Positions 1-8,953 of a stretch of 64,000 bases of DNA are shown one piece after another. This DNA is from Cohnella sp. AR92. GTDB lineage: Bacteria > Bacillota > Bacilli > Paenibacillales > Paenibacillaceae. The DNA lies in contig NZ_RZJR01000004.1 of assembly GCF_003990975.1 (NCBI RefSeq), positions 20,625-84,624 on the forward strand, written 5' to 3'. The translations under genes were made by a program, and so were the position numbers. Numbering within the stretch: the first letter of the stretch is position 1; each line of letters begins with the position of its first letter. Under the pieces are notes generated by a model. It had not been told where the DNA came from, ran no database searches, and saw only the letters and a list, made by a program, of their open reading frames with translations.

Positions 1-2412
1 GAAGCGGCATTTGGCCAGCTCGAGCGAACGATGGGCGAAAGCGCTAAGGAGTTTAATCGTTGGGCAAGCAATACCGCATCAGCATTTGGTTTATCAAGAA
101 GCGCGGCGATTCAATACGGGGCGACCTACGCACGGGTAATATCTGATTTCTCTAGCGGTTCGAAGGAGACGCTTAAACTAACGCAGGATACGTTGAAGGC
201 AGCTTCGATGATTTCAGCGAGTACTGGCATGCGAATGACGGAAGTGGTCGATCGTATCCGTTCTGCACTTAACCAAGAAGCAGATGGAGCGGATGAATTG
301 GGTGTGGACGTTCGTGTAGCTGCCATCACGGCTTCAAAAGCATTCAAGGAGTTATCTAATGGAAAACCTTGGGACCAATTAGGGACTGCACAGAAAAAGC
401 AAATCCTGCTCATGCACGTCCTGATGGAAACTTCCCGTCGCTATGGCGACACGTTACAAAACAATACGATGGTCAAGCATAACCAGTTGATCGCACAACT
501 CCAGAATGTGAAGGAAGCACTAGGACAAGCATTCTTACCGATTTACAACAGCATCCTACCTGCACTAACTCGAATGGCATCAGCGCTCGTTACTGCAATG
601 CGGTTTGTATCCCAGTTTATGCAAGCATTATTCGGAGGCGGGAAGGCCAACGATCAAACAAAACAAACGTCGGCGCAAGTTGCGGCTGTGACTGATTTAG
701 GCGACGCATATAAGACGGCTGGCAAGAAGGCAAAGCAATCCGTCGCTAGCTTCGATCAGGTCAACCTCATCGGAGATAAGAGCGGTGGAGCGGCTGGTGC
801 TGCTGATACTGCCGCTGGAGTGGGCATCACGGACGACTCTCTGGTAGGTGGAGTCGGCAAGGGCATGGAGGAAGTCTCCAAGAAGGCTCAAGAGATGGCC
901 GACAAGGTCAGTAAGGCATTCGGCAGAATGAAGGACTTTATCGTTAAGAACAAGGCTATCATTCTGTCGGCGCTGGCGGGACTAGCGGCAGGCTTCGCGA
1001 CTTATATTGTTGCCTCGAAGTGGGCCGCGGGTGTAACGGCATTGACAACGGCATTCCAGAAACTTGGCGCCGCGATAAGAGTAGCATGGGCGGCTTTAAC
1101 GGGTCCAATTGGACTGATCGCTGTCGCGGTTGCTGCTCTGGTTGCGGCCTTTGTTTACCTGTATCAGACTAACGAGAAGTTCAAGGCAGTCGTCGATAAC
1201 GTTTGGGCGAAGCTGAAAGATCACCTATGGGAGATCCTTGCGATACTCGGAGGAGTCGGAACTTCTCTTCTGTACTTCTACAGCACAAACGAGAAGTTCC
1301 GGGATCTGGTAAACGGGATCTTCGAAAAAATTGGCGAGGCCGCAATGTGGTTGTGGAAGAACGTCATGGAACCGTTCGGAGCTTGGCTTTCTGATGTTAT
1401 GCCGATCGCCTGGGATGCTGTTGCGAAGGCAGCGCAGTGGCTATGGCAAAACGTTCTCGTTCCATTCGGGGACTTCCTGCAGACATTATGGACAACCGTC
1501 CTTGTGCCAATTGGAAAGGTAATAGGTGAGGCATTAGCCATATCATTCAAAACAGTCGCTGCAGTTGCTAAGGACTTCTGGGAGCTTGTAATCGTTCCGC
1601 TAGGGAAAGCCCTTAAGGAAATGTTCGGGCCTGCGGTCGAAGCGGTGTCGGCGGTTCTGACATTCCTTTGGAAGAATGTCTTTTCTCCTTTTGGATCGTT
1701 TATCAAAATAACGATCATGCCGATCCTCCAAGGGTTAATCGACGTCATTAATTACTTATGGCAGAATGCTATGAAGCCGTTGGCAAACTTCATATCGGGA
1801 ACCCTCGTTTCTACCTTCCGGACTGCGTTCACAACCATCGGTGATATTATCAACGGGGTTAAGACGACGTTCATTGGTCTCATGACCTTTATTACAGGAA
1901 TCTTCACTGGAGACTGGAAGAAGGCTTGGGAAGGCGTTAAGACGATCTTCAAAGGTGTTTTCGATTCTCTATGGGGAATCGTGAAGTTTCCGCTTAACCA
2001 GATCATCGACGGAATCAATTCTTTAATTGATGGTCTCAATAGTATTAAGATCGACATCCCTGGTTGGGTGAAGGATCTTACTGGCTACAGTTCTTTTGGA
2101 TTCTCGATTCCCAAGATTCCGAAGCTAGCCAAGGGCGGTCTTGCTTATGGTCCAACGCTTGCGATGGTCGGTGATAACCGCGGCGCTGCGAGTGACCCGG
2201 AAGTCATCTCCCCGCTTTCTAAACTGCAAGGAATGATCGAAGGAGGAAGCGACAACAGCGAGATGGTATCAGTCCTTCGAATGATCCTCCAGGCGGTCAA
2301 GGAGAGCAAGCCAGTCCAAGCAATTATTTCCGAGAGCGCCGTCGGATATGCGGCTGCTAACTGGAATAATACGCAAGTCAAGAGGACGGGTGTGAGTCCA
2401 TTTGCATTTTAG
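1..2412 (+). CDS. Phage tail tape measure protein, 5' end missing
   Basis: The frame is open from base 1, so the gene starts upstream of the window and at least 803 residues are present. The N-terminal visible part has the alanine- and lysine-rich helical character of tape measure proteins. Hydrophobic segments occur near residues 310-335 and 355-385. From about residue 440 to 600 there are repeated units of the form LW-x-NV-xx-PFG. Tape measure proteins set tail length and pass through the host envelope at DNA injection. A distal-tail-like gene follows, which is the usual order in siphophage tail modules. Confidence 0.85.
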   Translation, partial: EAAFGQLERTMGESAKEFNRWASNTASAFGLSRSAAIQYGATYARVISDFSSGSKETLKLTQDTLKAASMISASTGMRMTEVVDRIRSALNQEADGADELGVDVRVAAITASKAFKELSNGKPWDQLGTAQKKQILLMHVLMETSRRYGDTLQNNTMVKHNQLIAQLQNVKEALGQAFLPIYNSILPALTRMASALVTAMRFVSQFMQALFGGGKANDQTKQTSAQVAAVTDLGDAYKTAGKKAKQSVASFDQVNLIGDKSGGAAGAADTAAGVGITDDSLVGGVGKGMEEVSKKAQEMADKVSKAFGRMKDFIVKNKAIILSALAGLAAGFATYIVASKWAAGVTALTTAFQKLGAAIRVAWAALTGPIGLIAVAVAALVAAFVYLYQTNEKFKAVVDNVWAKLKDHLWEILAILGGVGTSLLYFYSTNEKFRDLVNGIFEKIGEAAMWLWKNVMEPFGAWLSDVMPIAWDAVAKAAQWLWQNVLVPFGDFLQTLWTTVLVPIGKVIGEALAISFKTVAAVAKDFWELVIVPLGKALKEMFGPAVEAVSAVLTFLWKNVFSPFGSFIKITIMPILQGLIDVINYLWQNAMKPLANFISGTLVSTFRTAFTTIGDIINGVKTTFIGLMTFITGIFTGDWKKAWEGVKTIFKGVFDSLWGIVKFPLNQIIDGINSLIDGLNSIKIDIPGWVKDLTGYSSFGFSIPKIPKLAKGGLAYGPTLAMVGDNRGAASDPEVISPLSKLQGMIEGGSDNSEMVSVLRMILQAVKESKPVQAIISESAVGYAAANWNNTQVKRTGVSPFAF

Positions 2413-2424
2413 GAGGCGATCTAT

Positions 2425-2784
2425 ATGTTGATGAAGATAAACGGCGTGGAGATCGCCGCTTACCCCGCTCAGATGAGTGTTACGGTGCTGGACCTGGACG
2501 ACGCAGATTCCACAACTCGGACAGTCGATGGAACGATGAATCGAGACCGTGTGGCCGTCAAAAGGCAGATTGAGATGACGTTTACTGCTCTCCCCATGGA
2601 GAAGATATCGGCATTGCTCAAATCAATGCGGGGTGTCTTCTTCGAGGTTTACTATCCGGACCCCATGGACGGCGGTTATGCAACGCGGACGTTTTATGCG
2701 GGGAATCGGCCGGCGCCTGTTGCGATCGAGAAGAATGGCGTGGTCTGGTGGGATCAACTCCAAATCACGTTAACGGAGCAGTGA
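2425..2784 (+). CDS. Phage tail protein, DUF6711-like (distal tail region)
   Basis: This 119-residue protein starts at ATG 2425 behind a good AGGAGG site that begins just after the tape measure stop. It has no signal peptide or membrane segment. Its position between the tape measure gene and the tail-tip gene fits the distal tail connector. The sequence resembles small Paenibacillus and Bacillus phage proteins annotated as tail components, and the family name is given from memory of such proteins. It is translated in tight series with the next gene, only 4 bases away. Confidence 0.6.
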   Translation: MLMKINGVEIAAYPAQMSVTVLDLDDADSTTRTVDGTMNRDRVAVKRQIEMTFTALPMEKISALLKSMRGVFFEVYYPDPMDGGYATRTFYAGNRPAPVAIEKNGVVWWDQLQITLTEQ

Positions 2785-2788
2785 GGAT

Positions 2789-4702
2789 ATGTACCAATTA
2801 AGCGCGCTTTACGCTGACTACCTGCGCCGGATGGACCACCAGTTCATCGTTAAGGTCGACGTCGACGGGGTTGAATACGACAACACTGTAATCGTGGATT
2901 TCACAATCGAGAATGGGATTTCGCCTAACGATGAGTTCACGGTCGGCGCGGCGGTCGCGTCCAAGTTGACGATCAACCTTCGCATGCGCGGCGAGATACC
3001 GGTTAACGCACAGATGACGCCTTATCTGGCGATCGATACCGGAAACCTGACTTGGGCTTCCGCAAAGTACCCATGGAACGAGATGCACGTCGCGTGGGAG
3101 AGCGGCTCGACGGAATGGTTGCCACTTGGAGACTTCTACATCGACACACGCACGCGGGTGAACAATTACTGGACGTATACGTGCTATGACAAGCTGATCT
3201 GGGCTGATCAACCGTATACGTCTTTGCTGAGCTTCCCGGCGAGCCAGCGGGCTGTCTGGGATGATATCTGCAACTCACTCGGATACGAGTGCGAGGACGT
3301 CGTCATTGATCCGTCCTACTCGATCGAGACGGCGCCGACCAACCTCACCATGAGGCAGGTCATGGCGAACATCGCGGGGTGCAATGCGGCAAGCGTTTTT
3401 GTCTCTCTGGACGGTAAGATCAAGTTCAAGCGGTTCGCGGCCGCGGCACCGATTGACTTCGATATGACGTCTCGAGATTACATCCGCGCCAAGCTGACCA
3501 ACCCCATCAAGACGTACACGCGCATCGTGGTAACGGCCAGTACGGAGGATGACATCATCTACGGTGCCGGTTCGGGGGACGAAGGGCATACGCTTAGCCT
3601 CGACAATACGTTCGCGACACAGCAGATCGTCAATGACCTGTATGCGCAGCTAAACGGATTTTCCTATCAGCCTGTTGAGATGGATACCCGCGGCTTCCCG
3701 CAGCTTGAGCCTGGGGATTCGATCGACTTTTCCCGGAATGAAGGTGCGACGTGGGCAGAGATGACATTGCAGTGGGCTAATGCCAATATCCCGTGGGATG
3801 GCATGGTCCATTATAAGTCGATCATCTTGCATCAGACGCTCTCCTTCAAGGGCGGGCTCAAGATGTCCATCAAGGCACCGAGCAAGTCCGAGCAGCGGTC
3901 TGAGTTTGTGACGAAGGGCCCGCTGACGCAGCAGGTTGAGACGATCGACAAGACGGCCGTTAAGCAAGGGAAATCCTATTACGGGGTCACGACGAGCAAA
4001 GAAGAAGGGCTTGTCATTGATCGAGATGACGGGAAGGCGAAGGCTGTCTTTAATGCGGACGAGCTGACCTTCTATAAGGGGAGCAGCAAGGCGCTCTGGT
4101 TTGACGTCGCGAATGACAAATACAAGTTCTCCGGCACGCTGGAAGGCGTGGACGGCATCTTCAGCGGCACAATCCAGGCAGGGACAATCATCGGCGGGAC
4201 GATCTCGGGTTCGTCGATAAGCGCAGGGACAATCAGTGGAACCACGATTACCGGAGGAACGATAAACGGCACGACGATTACGGGATCACTGATTCGGACG
4301 GCGGCTAGCGGACAGAGAATTGAACTTAGCACAACCGGCAAACTGCTTGCTGCTTATTACAACGATTCTGACTATATCGCTTTGAATCCGCTACTCGGGA
4401 GCGGTCCAGCATTGGAAATGTTCAAGGGCGGAGCAAGGATCGGAAGCTTAGTGATGGACGGTACTAACGTATGGTTAAATGCCCAAAACTCTCTCGTTTT
4501 AAATGCTGGAGGGGGTATCTCAATTCAGGGAGGTTGGTCTAGCTTATCAGCTTCAGGACAAACGATGGAGGCTGCACTTGCAGCAAAGGCTTCAGCGTCG
4601 ACAGCAATTGTCAATGTAGCGTTTGATAATTCTACTCGGAATCTTAAATTCTATAACGCGGCTGGAACGCAGGTTGCAACCGTAAATATTCCTGTCTCGT
4701 AA
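2789..4702 (+). CDS. Phage tail-tip / minor structural protein
   Basis: This 637-residue protein is large and acidic. Its N-terminal ~370 residues look like the tail-associated structural proteins that follow distal tail genes. Residues about 455-500 contain a run of GTI-x-GG and GTTITG repeats, a beta-helical or stalk-like pattern common in phage fibres. The C-terminal ~130 residues look like a receptor-binding or trimerisation region. The start ATG at 2789 is 4 bases past the preceding stop with GAGGATAT upstream. Whether the N-terminal half has endopeptidase activity cannot be judged from the sequence. Confidence 0.7.
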   Translation: MYQLSALYADYLRRMDHQFIVKVDVDGVEYDNTVIVDFTIENGISPNDEFTVGAAVASKLTINLRMRGEIPVNAQMTPYLAIDTGNLTWASAKYPWNEMHVAWESGSTEWLPLGDFYIDTRTRVNNYWTYTCYDKLIWADQPYTSLLSFPASQRAVWDDICNSLGYECEDVVIDPSYSIETAPTNLTMRQVMANIAGCNAASVFVSLDGKIKFKRFAAAAPIDFDMTSRDYIRAKLTNPIKTYTRIVVTASTEDDIIYGAGSGDEGHTLSLDNTFATQQIVNDLYAQLNGFSYQPVEMDTRGFPQLEPGDSIDFSRNEGATWAEMTLQWANANIPWDGMVHYKSIILHQTLSFKGGLKMSIKAPSKSEQRSEFVTKGPLTQQVETIDKTAVKQGKSYYGVTTSKEEGLVIDRDDGKAKAVFNADELTFYKGSSKALWFDVANDKYKFSGTLEGVDGIFSGTIQAGTIIGGTISGSSISAGTISGTTITGGTINGTTITGSLIRTAASGQRIELSTTGKLLAAYYNDSDYIALNPLLGSGPALEMFKGGARIGSLVMDGTNVWLNAQNSLVLNAGGGISIQGGWSSLSASGQTMEAALAAKASASTAIVNVAFDNSTRNLKFYNAAGTQVATVNIPVS

Positions 4703-4706
4703 CATG

Positions 4707-4715
4707 TGGTATACT
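4707..4715 (+). promoter_or_regulatory. Extended -10 promoter for the secreted stalk-domain gene
   Basis: TGGTATACT matches the extended -10 form TGnTATAAT with one mismatch. It lies about 34 bases before the ATG of the next gene, directly after the stop of the tail gene. No good -35 hexamer is present, as is usual for extended -10 promoters. Confidence 0.45.
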
Positions 4716-4748
4716 GTCACCAAATGGAATAACATGGGAGGGTGCCAC

Positions 4749-5291
4749 ATGAAAAGGATTCCAACATTTCTTCTCGGCGCAGTGGTGGGCGTCGCTTTAA
4801 CGGTTTCTGCCAGCACGTATGCCGCTTCTGCAGGTTTGATTGGAAAGAAAATTACATCTGAGGTGCCTATCGTTCTTGATGGAAAAAAGCTTTCCGAGAA
4901 GGGTTCGGTTGCAGAAGGAACGACGCTACTTCCGGTTCGTTCTCTGGCAGGAGCATTCCAAGCAGGCGTTGAATTCAAGGATGGAACGGTATATTTGACC
5001 ACTTCAAGTGCGTCAACTGAAGGAGGCGCTTCGGCGTTGGATGACGAGGCGAAACAAGGGAAAATAGCGTTGCTCAATCAACAAATTCAAGAAATATCCG
5101 AGAGAATTGCTGCAGCTCAAGCCTCTTATGATGAAACTCAAAAAACAATTGAAAACGCAAAAGCATACCCGGAATTGGCAGATTTTGTTGAAATAACAAC
5201 CAAGAATAATGAAAAAACAAAAGCAACAATTGATCAATTGGAAGCCGAAAAAGCCACTATCGAAGCCCAGCTTAAAGCCCTGCAGCAATAA
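4749..5291 (+). CDS. Secreted stalk-domain protein (copper amine oxidase N-like) with coiled coil; prophage moron
   Basis: This is a 180-residue exported protein. Residues 1-22 form a signal peptide with a basic start, hydrophobic core and ASTYAAS cleavage region. Residues about 30-80 resemble the copper amine oxidase N-terminal-like stalk domain that is abundant in Paenibacillus surface proteins (key string LLPVRSLA). Residues about 95-180 are a predicted coiled coil rich in Glu, Lys, Gln and Ala. The start was set at ATG 4749 because GGGAGG sits just upstream and the signal peptide begins there. It has its own promoter and terminator within a tail operon, so it is likely a lysogenic cargo gene. 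Confidence 0.75.
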   Translation: MKRIPTFLLGAVVGVALTVSASTYAASAGLIGKKITSEVPIVLDGKKLSEKGSVAEGTTLLPVRSLAGAFQAGVEFKDGTVYLTTSSASTEGGASALDDEAKQGKIALLNQQIQEISERIAAAQASYDETQKTIENAKAYPELADFVEITTKNNEKTKATIDQLEAEKATIEAQLKALQQ

Positions 5292-5308
5292 TCAAATAAC
5301 ATGCACAC

Positions 5309-5332
5309 GGTCCGCCATTGGCGGGCCTTTTT
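5309..5332 (+). terminator. Rho-independent terminator after the stalk-domain gene
   Basis: A 7-bp GC-rich stem (GGTCCGC with GCGGGCC, one G-U pair) and a 5-base loop are followed by five T. It lies 17 bases past the stop codon. Confidence 0.8.
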
Positions 5333-5356
5333 GTTGTGCGAAGGAGAGTGTCCATT

Positions 5357-5521
5357 ATGCCGAATATCGGAGAGCTTACGGTGAAGGTGAATGTGGAAAT
5401 TGAGCCAAGTGTGGAAGAGAGTATTCGCCAGATCGTCCGCGAAGAAATAGCCGCCCACAAGGAGCGGCTGGAAGTGAAGAAAGAAACAGCCCCGTACTAC
5501 GGGGTTCAAGTTAACCGATGA
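5357..5521 (+). CDS. Small phage protein, unknown
   Basis: This 54-residue protein begins at ATG 5357 behind AAGGAGAG. It is acidic in the middle and rich in Glu, Val and Ile, with no membrane segment or cysteine. The pattern TVKVNVEIEPS followed by an amphipathic helix (IRQIVREEIAAHKERLEV) is all that can be described. It lies between two genes that look like cargo. I do not recognise it. Confidence 0.6.
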   Translation: MPNIGELTVKVNVEIEPSVEESIRQIVREEIAAHKERLEVKKETAPYYGVQVNR

Positions 5522-5522
5522 A

Positions 5523-5720
5523 TCATTGTTTCAATACTGAGGCTGGTAAATACAACTCGACATACCCGCATGAATCGCAAATATGAGGGACGACAGGTAG
5601 AATCTTGTCTTCCGCCAATTCGAAGCCGTTGTCGGTTTGTTTGATTTCAACAAGACCGTTATAGACAGAATGTTCTTTTAGCGGTTTTCCGCATTGTCTA
5701 CAATCCAAAATTTTCTCCAT
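5523..5720 (-). CDS. Small zinc-ribbon protein
   Basis: This 65-residue protein on the opposite strand starts at ATG 5720 with GGGAGGAATCCTCA upstream; longer upstream frames lack a better site. It contains CRQC near residues 7-10 and CDSC near 48-51, a typical two-knuckle zinc ribbon. The orientation against the tail operon suggests separate expression, possibly in the lysogen. The target of the zinc ribbon is unknown. Confidence 0.65.
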   Translation of the reverse strand: MEKILDCRQCGKPLKEHSVYNGLVEIKQTDNGFELAEDKILPVVPHICDSCGYVELYLPASVLKQ

Positions 5721-5820
5721 TGAGGATTCCTCCCTTCTCGGTAGATAGGCACAACATCCTATCCTTCGACATATTGGGAGGTTTTTCCTTGCAAACAAAC
5801 GTTCGAAGGAGGTCATCCCA

Positions 5821-6006
5821 TTGGCAAGAGTGGAACCCGTGATTCGTCTCGAGATCGACCCTCTGCAGCCGGTCCCTGAAATCTGCGCGGTCATTATGTC
5901 CGTCGTCCCTTATAATCCCGGACAAGAAGAGGCGATCCTTCAGGGGGTTAAAGAGGCCGTTGAGCAGAGGATAGCCCAATTGAAAGGAGCTGAGAAGCTT
6001 GGCTAA
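5821..6006 (+). CDS. Small phage protein upstream of the tail fibre, TTG start
   Basis: This 61-residue protein starts at TTG 5821 behind a very strong AAGGAGG site ending about 9 bases before. It has a beta-like N-terminal half (VEPVIRLEI) and a helical C-terminal half. Its end overlaps the start of the fibre gene by 8 bases, so translation is likely coupled. The function is unknown. Confidence 0.6.
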   Translation: MARVEPVIRLEIDPLQPVPEICAVIMSVVPYNPGQEEAILQGVKEAVEQRIAQLKGAEKLG

Positions 6007-8089
6007 TCCATATTGCAACCTTCCTGGCAATGAGAACATCAGTGACACATACCAGATGATCACCGAGGGGTTCGACGGCGTTGATACGGATCTCCAAGGC
6101 CACATCGGCAAAGGAGGCAATGCCCACGCCGTCGCTACGCCAACGAAAGCCGGTTTTCAGTCTGCAGAAGACTTCATCAAGCTGGACGGGATTGAGGCGG
6201 GAGCGGAGGTAAACCAGCCGGCATTCTCCAAGATCAATGGAATTCAAGCAGACGATCCGGAAGATGAACTGACATTCGAGGAAGGAACAGGCATTGCGAT
6301 AACGACAGATCCTGCCTCGAAGAAAGTCAGGTTCACTGCAACAGGAGACGCAACACCGGGGCCTCACGCAACAAGCCACATCCCCGGGGGTAACGACGTC
6401 ATCCCCGACGCGGTTGCGGGCGGAAGCTCGGGGCTTATGTCCGGAGCGGATAAGGCGCTATCCAATAACCGTAACGGATACGGCACGACAACCGGCACGG
6501 CAACTGTATTGGCGGTCACGCTGTCTCCTGTTCCGACAGGGCTGGTCGAAAGTCTCCGGATCGCCATTAAGCTTCATGTCGACGTTACTGCGGCTGCCAC
6601 TCTTAATGTTAATAGTCTCGGAGCCAAGTCACTAAAGAAGGCTAATGGGAACGACTTCACGGGTAAGGCCGGTGGCATCTATACCTTCGTTTACAGCGGA
6701 TCGGCTTTTATCTTACAGGGTGAAGGGGGGGAGTATGGGACAGCAGGCGCGGGTGATGTTCTTACTGGCAAGACGATCGGGACAGATACGGGCGTTGTCG
6801 AAGGTGCGATGCCTAATATCGGGGCAGTCACGATCACTCCAGGCGATGTCGAACAGACAATACCGCTAGGCTATCACAACGGGTCGGGCAAGGTTAAGGC
6901 GGTCACGCCGGTCACGGGGCAGACAGAAGAAACGTTCATCTTCGCAGAGTCGATCAACGTAAAGGATCCCGTTTATATCTCCCTAGTCGGGGGTGCGCCA
7001 ACCAAGATCGCTGATCCTGATGTCATGCCGACCGGGAATCCATATACTGGACAAACAAATGCTTTCTCGCCAGACGGATTATACCTTGCTGTAGCCCATA
7101 ACGGAACACCTTACATCACGATTTATAAGCGTTCAGGAGATAGCTTCACGAAGCTAGCTAACCCAAGCACGCTGCCCGCAGGTACGGGAGGGCGTTGTGC
7201 TGCGTTCTCTCCAGACGGAATTTATCTTGCTGTTGGATCTATTGCATCTCCTTATATCACGATTTACAAGCGTTCTGGAGATACGTTCACGAAATTATCT
7301 GATCCAGGTACATTACCAGCCTCAGCAGTAAACGGAGTGACATTCTCGCCAGATGGTCTTTATATGGTTGTTAGTCATGGGACTTCTCCGTACGTAACAA
7401 TTTATAAACGTTCAGGAGACACCTTCACAAAACTAGCAAATCCAAGTAGTTTGCCTGCGTCAGCAGCGAATGGAGTTGCTTTTTCGCCAGATGGAAACTT
7501 TTTGGCGGTTGGTCATGCGAATTCGCCTTATGTAACAATTTACAAACGTTCAGATGATACATTCACGAAATTAGCTAACCCGAGCACACTGCCTACTGGT
7601 ACCGTTATTGGAGTTGCATTCTCTCCAGATGGAAACTACTTGGTTGCTGCTCACGGGACGACCCCGTACATTACGATTTATAGCAAGGTAGGTGATGTGT
7701 TTACGAAATTGGCTAACCCAGCTACTCTGCCGACCGACAATTCGTATGCTGTTGCTTTCTCGCCAGATGGAAACTTTATGGTTATTGGTCACTCTACAGC
7801 TCCGTTCGTAACTATTTACAGTAAATCGCAAGACGTATTCACTAAATTGTCTGACCCATCCTCGTTACCAACGGGTCAGACCTATGCTGCCACCATTTCC
7901 CCAGATGGCGTCTATTTGGCCCTTAATTGTTACATTACTCCTTTTCTGATGTTATATAAATTCAACTTTAGCTGCTATCTATTTGACACAATGGCAGAGT
8001 GGAGGGCAGCGGCAGTAAGAAAGATTGGCTACGCCAAAGAATCGGGTGCGGCCGGAGAAAGCAAGAAGGTCATTATTACTCATAGATAA
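5999..8089 (+). CDS. Tail fibre / receptor-binding protein with seven-bladed beta-propeller
   Basis: This 696-residue protein starts at TTG 5999 with AAAGGAG upstream and overlaps the previous gene. The first ~300 residues resemble Paenibacillus phage fibre shafts (for example HATSHIPGGNDVIPDAVAG near 122-140). Residues about 340-650 hold seven repeats of about 43 residues. Each has an FSPDG-x-YLAV strand and an SPYVTIYKRSGDTFTKLANPS-type strand, and the seventh is degenerate. Seven such repeats predict a closed seven-bladed propeller like those in WD40/YVTN proteins. The short C-terminal tail is not part of a blade. A host-receptor or glycan-binding role is inferred from position. Confidence 0.75.
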   Translation: MANPYCNLPGNENISDTYQMITEGFDGVDTDLQGHIGKGGNAHAVATPTKAGFQSAEDFIKLDGIEAGAEVNQPAFSKINGIQADDPEDELTFEEGTGIAITTDPASKKVRFTATGDATPGPHATSHIPGGNDVIPDAVAGGSSGLMSGADKALSNNRNGYGTTTGTATVLAVTLSPVPTGLVESLRIAIKLHVDVTAAATLNVNSLGAKSLKKANGNDFTGKAGGIYTFVYSGSAFILQGEGGEYGTAGAGDVLTGKTIGTDTGVVEGAMPNIGAVTITPGDVEQTIPLGYHNGSGKVKAVTPVTGQTEETFIFAESINVKDPVYISLVGGAPTKIADPDVMPTGNPYTGQTNAFSPDGLYLAVAHNGTPYITIYKRSGDSFTKLANPSTLPAGTGGRCAAFSPDGIYLAVGSIASPYITIYKRSGDTFTKLSDPGTLPASAVNGVTFSPDGLYMVVSHGTSPYVTIYKRSGDTFTKLANPSSLPASAANGVAFSPDGNFLAVGHANSPYVTIYKRSDDTFTKLANPSTLPTGTVIGVAFSPDGNYLVAAHGTTPYITIYSKVGDVFTKLANPATLPTDNSYAVAFSPDGNFMVIGHSTAPFVTIYSKSQDVFTKLSDPSSLPTGQTYAATISPDGVYLALNCYITPFLMLYKFNFSCYLFDTMAEWRAAAVRKIGYAKESGAAGESKKVIITHR

Positions 8090-8101
8090 GGAGATGGGAC
8101 A

Positions 8102-8392
8102 ATGAGAACATTTTATTTTCAACTAGACGGCAATATCATCCGTGACGCGATCGAATATCCTTTTGACGGTTATACGGCTGTGCAGTTGGAGGTTACCCAC
8201 CTGCCTGCAGGGATCAACGCTGGGTACTATCGTTGGAACGGAACGGCGTACCTGATCGATGAGGAGCTGCGAGCGCAGATCGAGCAAGCGTCGGTTGATC
8301 CGACCGTAGCCGAGAAGATGGCTCAGCTAGAAGAACGACAGAATCTAATGCAAGCGGCTCTTGACGATCTCATCCTTGGAGGTGGCTTGTAA
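8102..8392 (+). CDS. Small phage tail-region protein (XkdW-like position)
   Basis: This 96-residue protein starts at ATG 8102 behind AAGGAGATGGG. The first half is beta-rich with aromatic residues (YYRWNGTAYLID). The last ~35 residues form a helical segment that could be a coiled coil. In PBSX-type modules a similarly small protein sits between the fibre and lysis genes. Its stop overlaps the next ATG (TAATG), so translation is probably coupled. The exact role is unknown. Confidence 0.6.
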   Translation: MRTFYFQLDGNIIRDAIEYPFDGYTAVQLEVTHLPAGINAGYYRWNGTAYLIDEELRAQIEQASVDPTVAEKMAQLEERQNLMQAALDDLILGGGL

Positions 8393-8538
8393 TGGCGGCA
8401 TATATGGCTCAGAGGATTATCGACGGGGCCTTTGACGCTCAAGGCGGATACGCATACGTCATCAGTAAGCGGGCCGATCTAAAGGCGGGCATCGACGCTT
8501 ACCTGACACAACAGGGACGAGAGGACTTGATCTTATAA
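8392..8538 (+). CDS. 48-residue phage protein between fibre and holin genes
   Basis: The ATG at 8392 overlaps the preceding stop by one base, and the frame runs 48 codons to TAA at 8536-8538. The protein has the short pattern YVISKRADLKAGIDAYL and ends REDLIL. Conserved operon placement and tight spacing support expression. It does not show the typical motif of XkdX-family proteins, and I do not recognise it. Confidence 0.55.
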   Translation: MAAYMAQRIIDGAFDAQGGYAYVISKRADLKAGIDAYLTQQGREDLIL

Positions 8539-8554
8539 AAGGGGCTGATCTGAG

Positions 8555-8953
8555 ATGAATTGGCAATCCATAGTGAATGCAGGCGCCGGGATTCTCGGCG
8601 CTTTTATTACGTTTGCGTTCGGACACTGGACGGAGTCGCTGACGTTCCTGTTAACCGTCATCGCGATCGACATCGTTAGCGGCATGTATGCCTCGATCCG
8701 GGAGGGACGCGGCCTTAACTCAGCGGTTGGAGCTGCGGGACTGGCGAAGAAGGGCTTAATGCTCCTGGTCATCATCCTGAGCTATCGAGTGGATGTTCTA
8801 CTCGGCAGCGAGGTGGTCATGGGCGGCGCGATCTATTTCTACATCGCGAATGAGCTCGTATCCGTGACGGAGAATTACGGCCGGATCGGGCTGCCGATGC
8901 CGGACAAGCTGAGGCAGATCATCGCGGTACTGAAGCAGAAGGGGGAAGCGTGA
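8555..8953 (+). CDS. Phage holin, toxin-secretion/phage lysis family
   Basis: This 132-residue membrane protein has hydrophobic segments near residues 9-24, 28-45, 65-85 and 88-105. The motif LTVIAIDIVSGMYAS in the second segment and the conserved KKG before the third are typical of the holin family that includes phi29-type and TcdE-like holins (Phage_holin_4). It would permeabilise the membrane so that endolysin reaches the wall. Its stop overlaps the endolysin start, a standard lysis cassette. Confidence 0.85.
   Translation: MNWQSIVNAGAGILGAFITFAFGHWTESLTFLLTVIAIDIVSGMYASIREGRGLNSAVGAAGLAKKGLMLLVIILSYRVDVLLGSEVVMGGAIYFYIANELVSVTENYGRIGLPMPDKLRQIIAVLKQKGEA

Noticed and set aside
7040-7960. 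Regular repeats as a CRISPR array
   Set aside because: The repeats are in frame, degenerate at third positions and encode propeller blades. There are no unique spacers with identical repeats.
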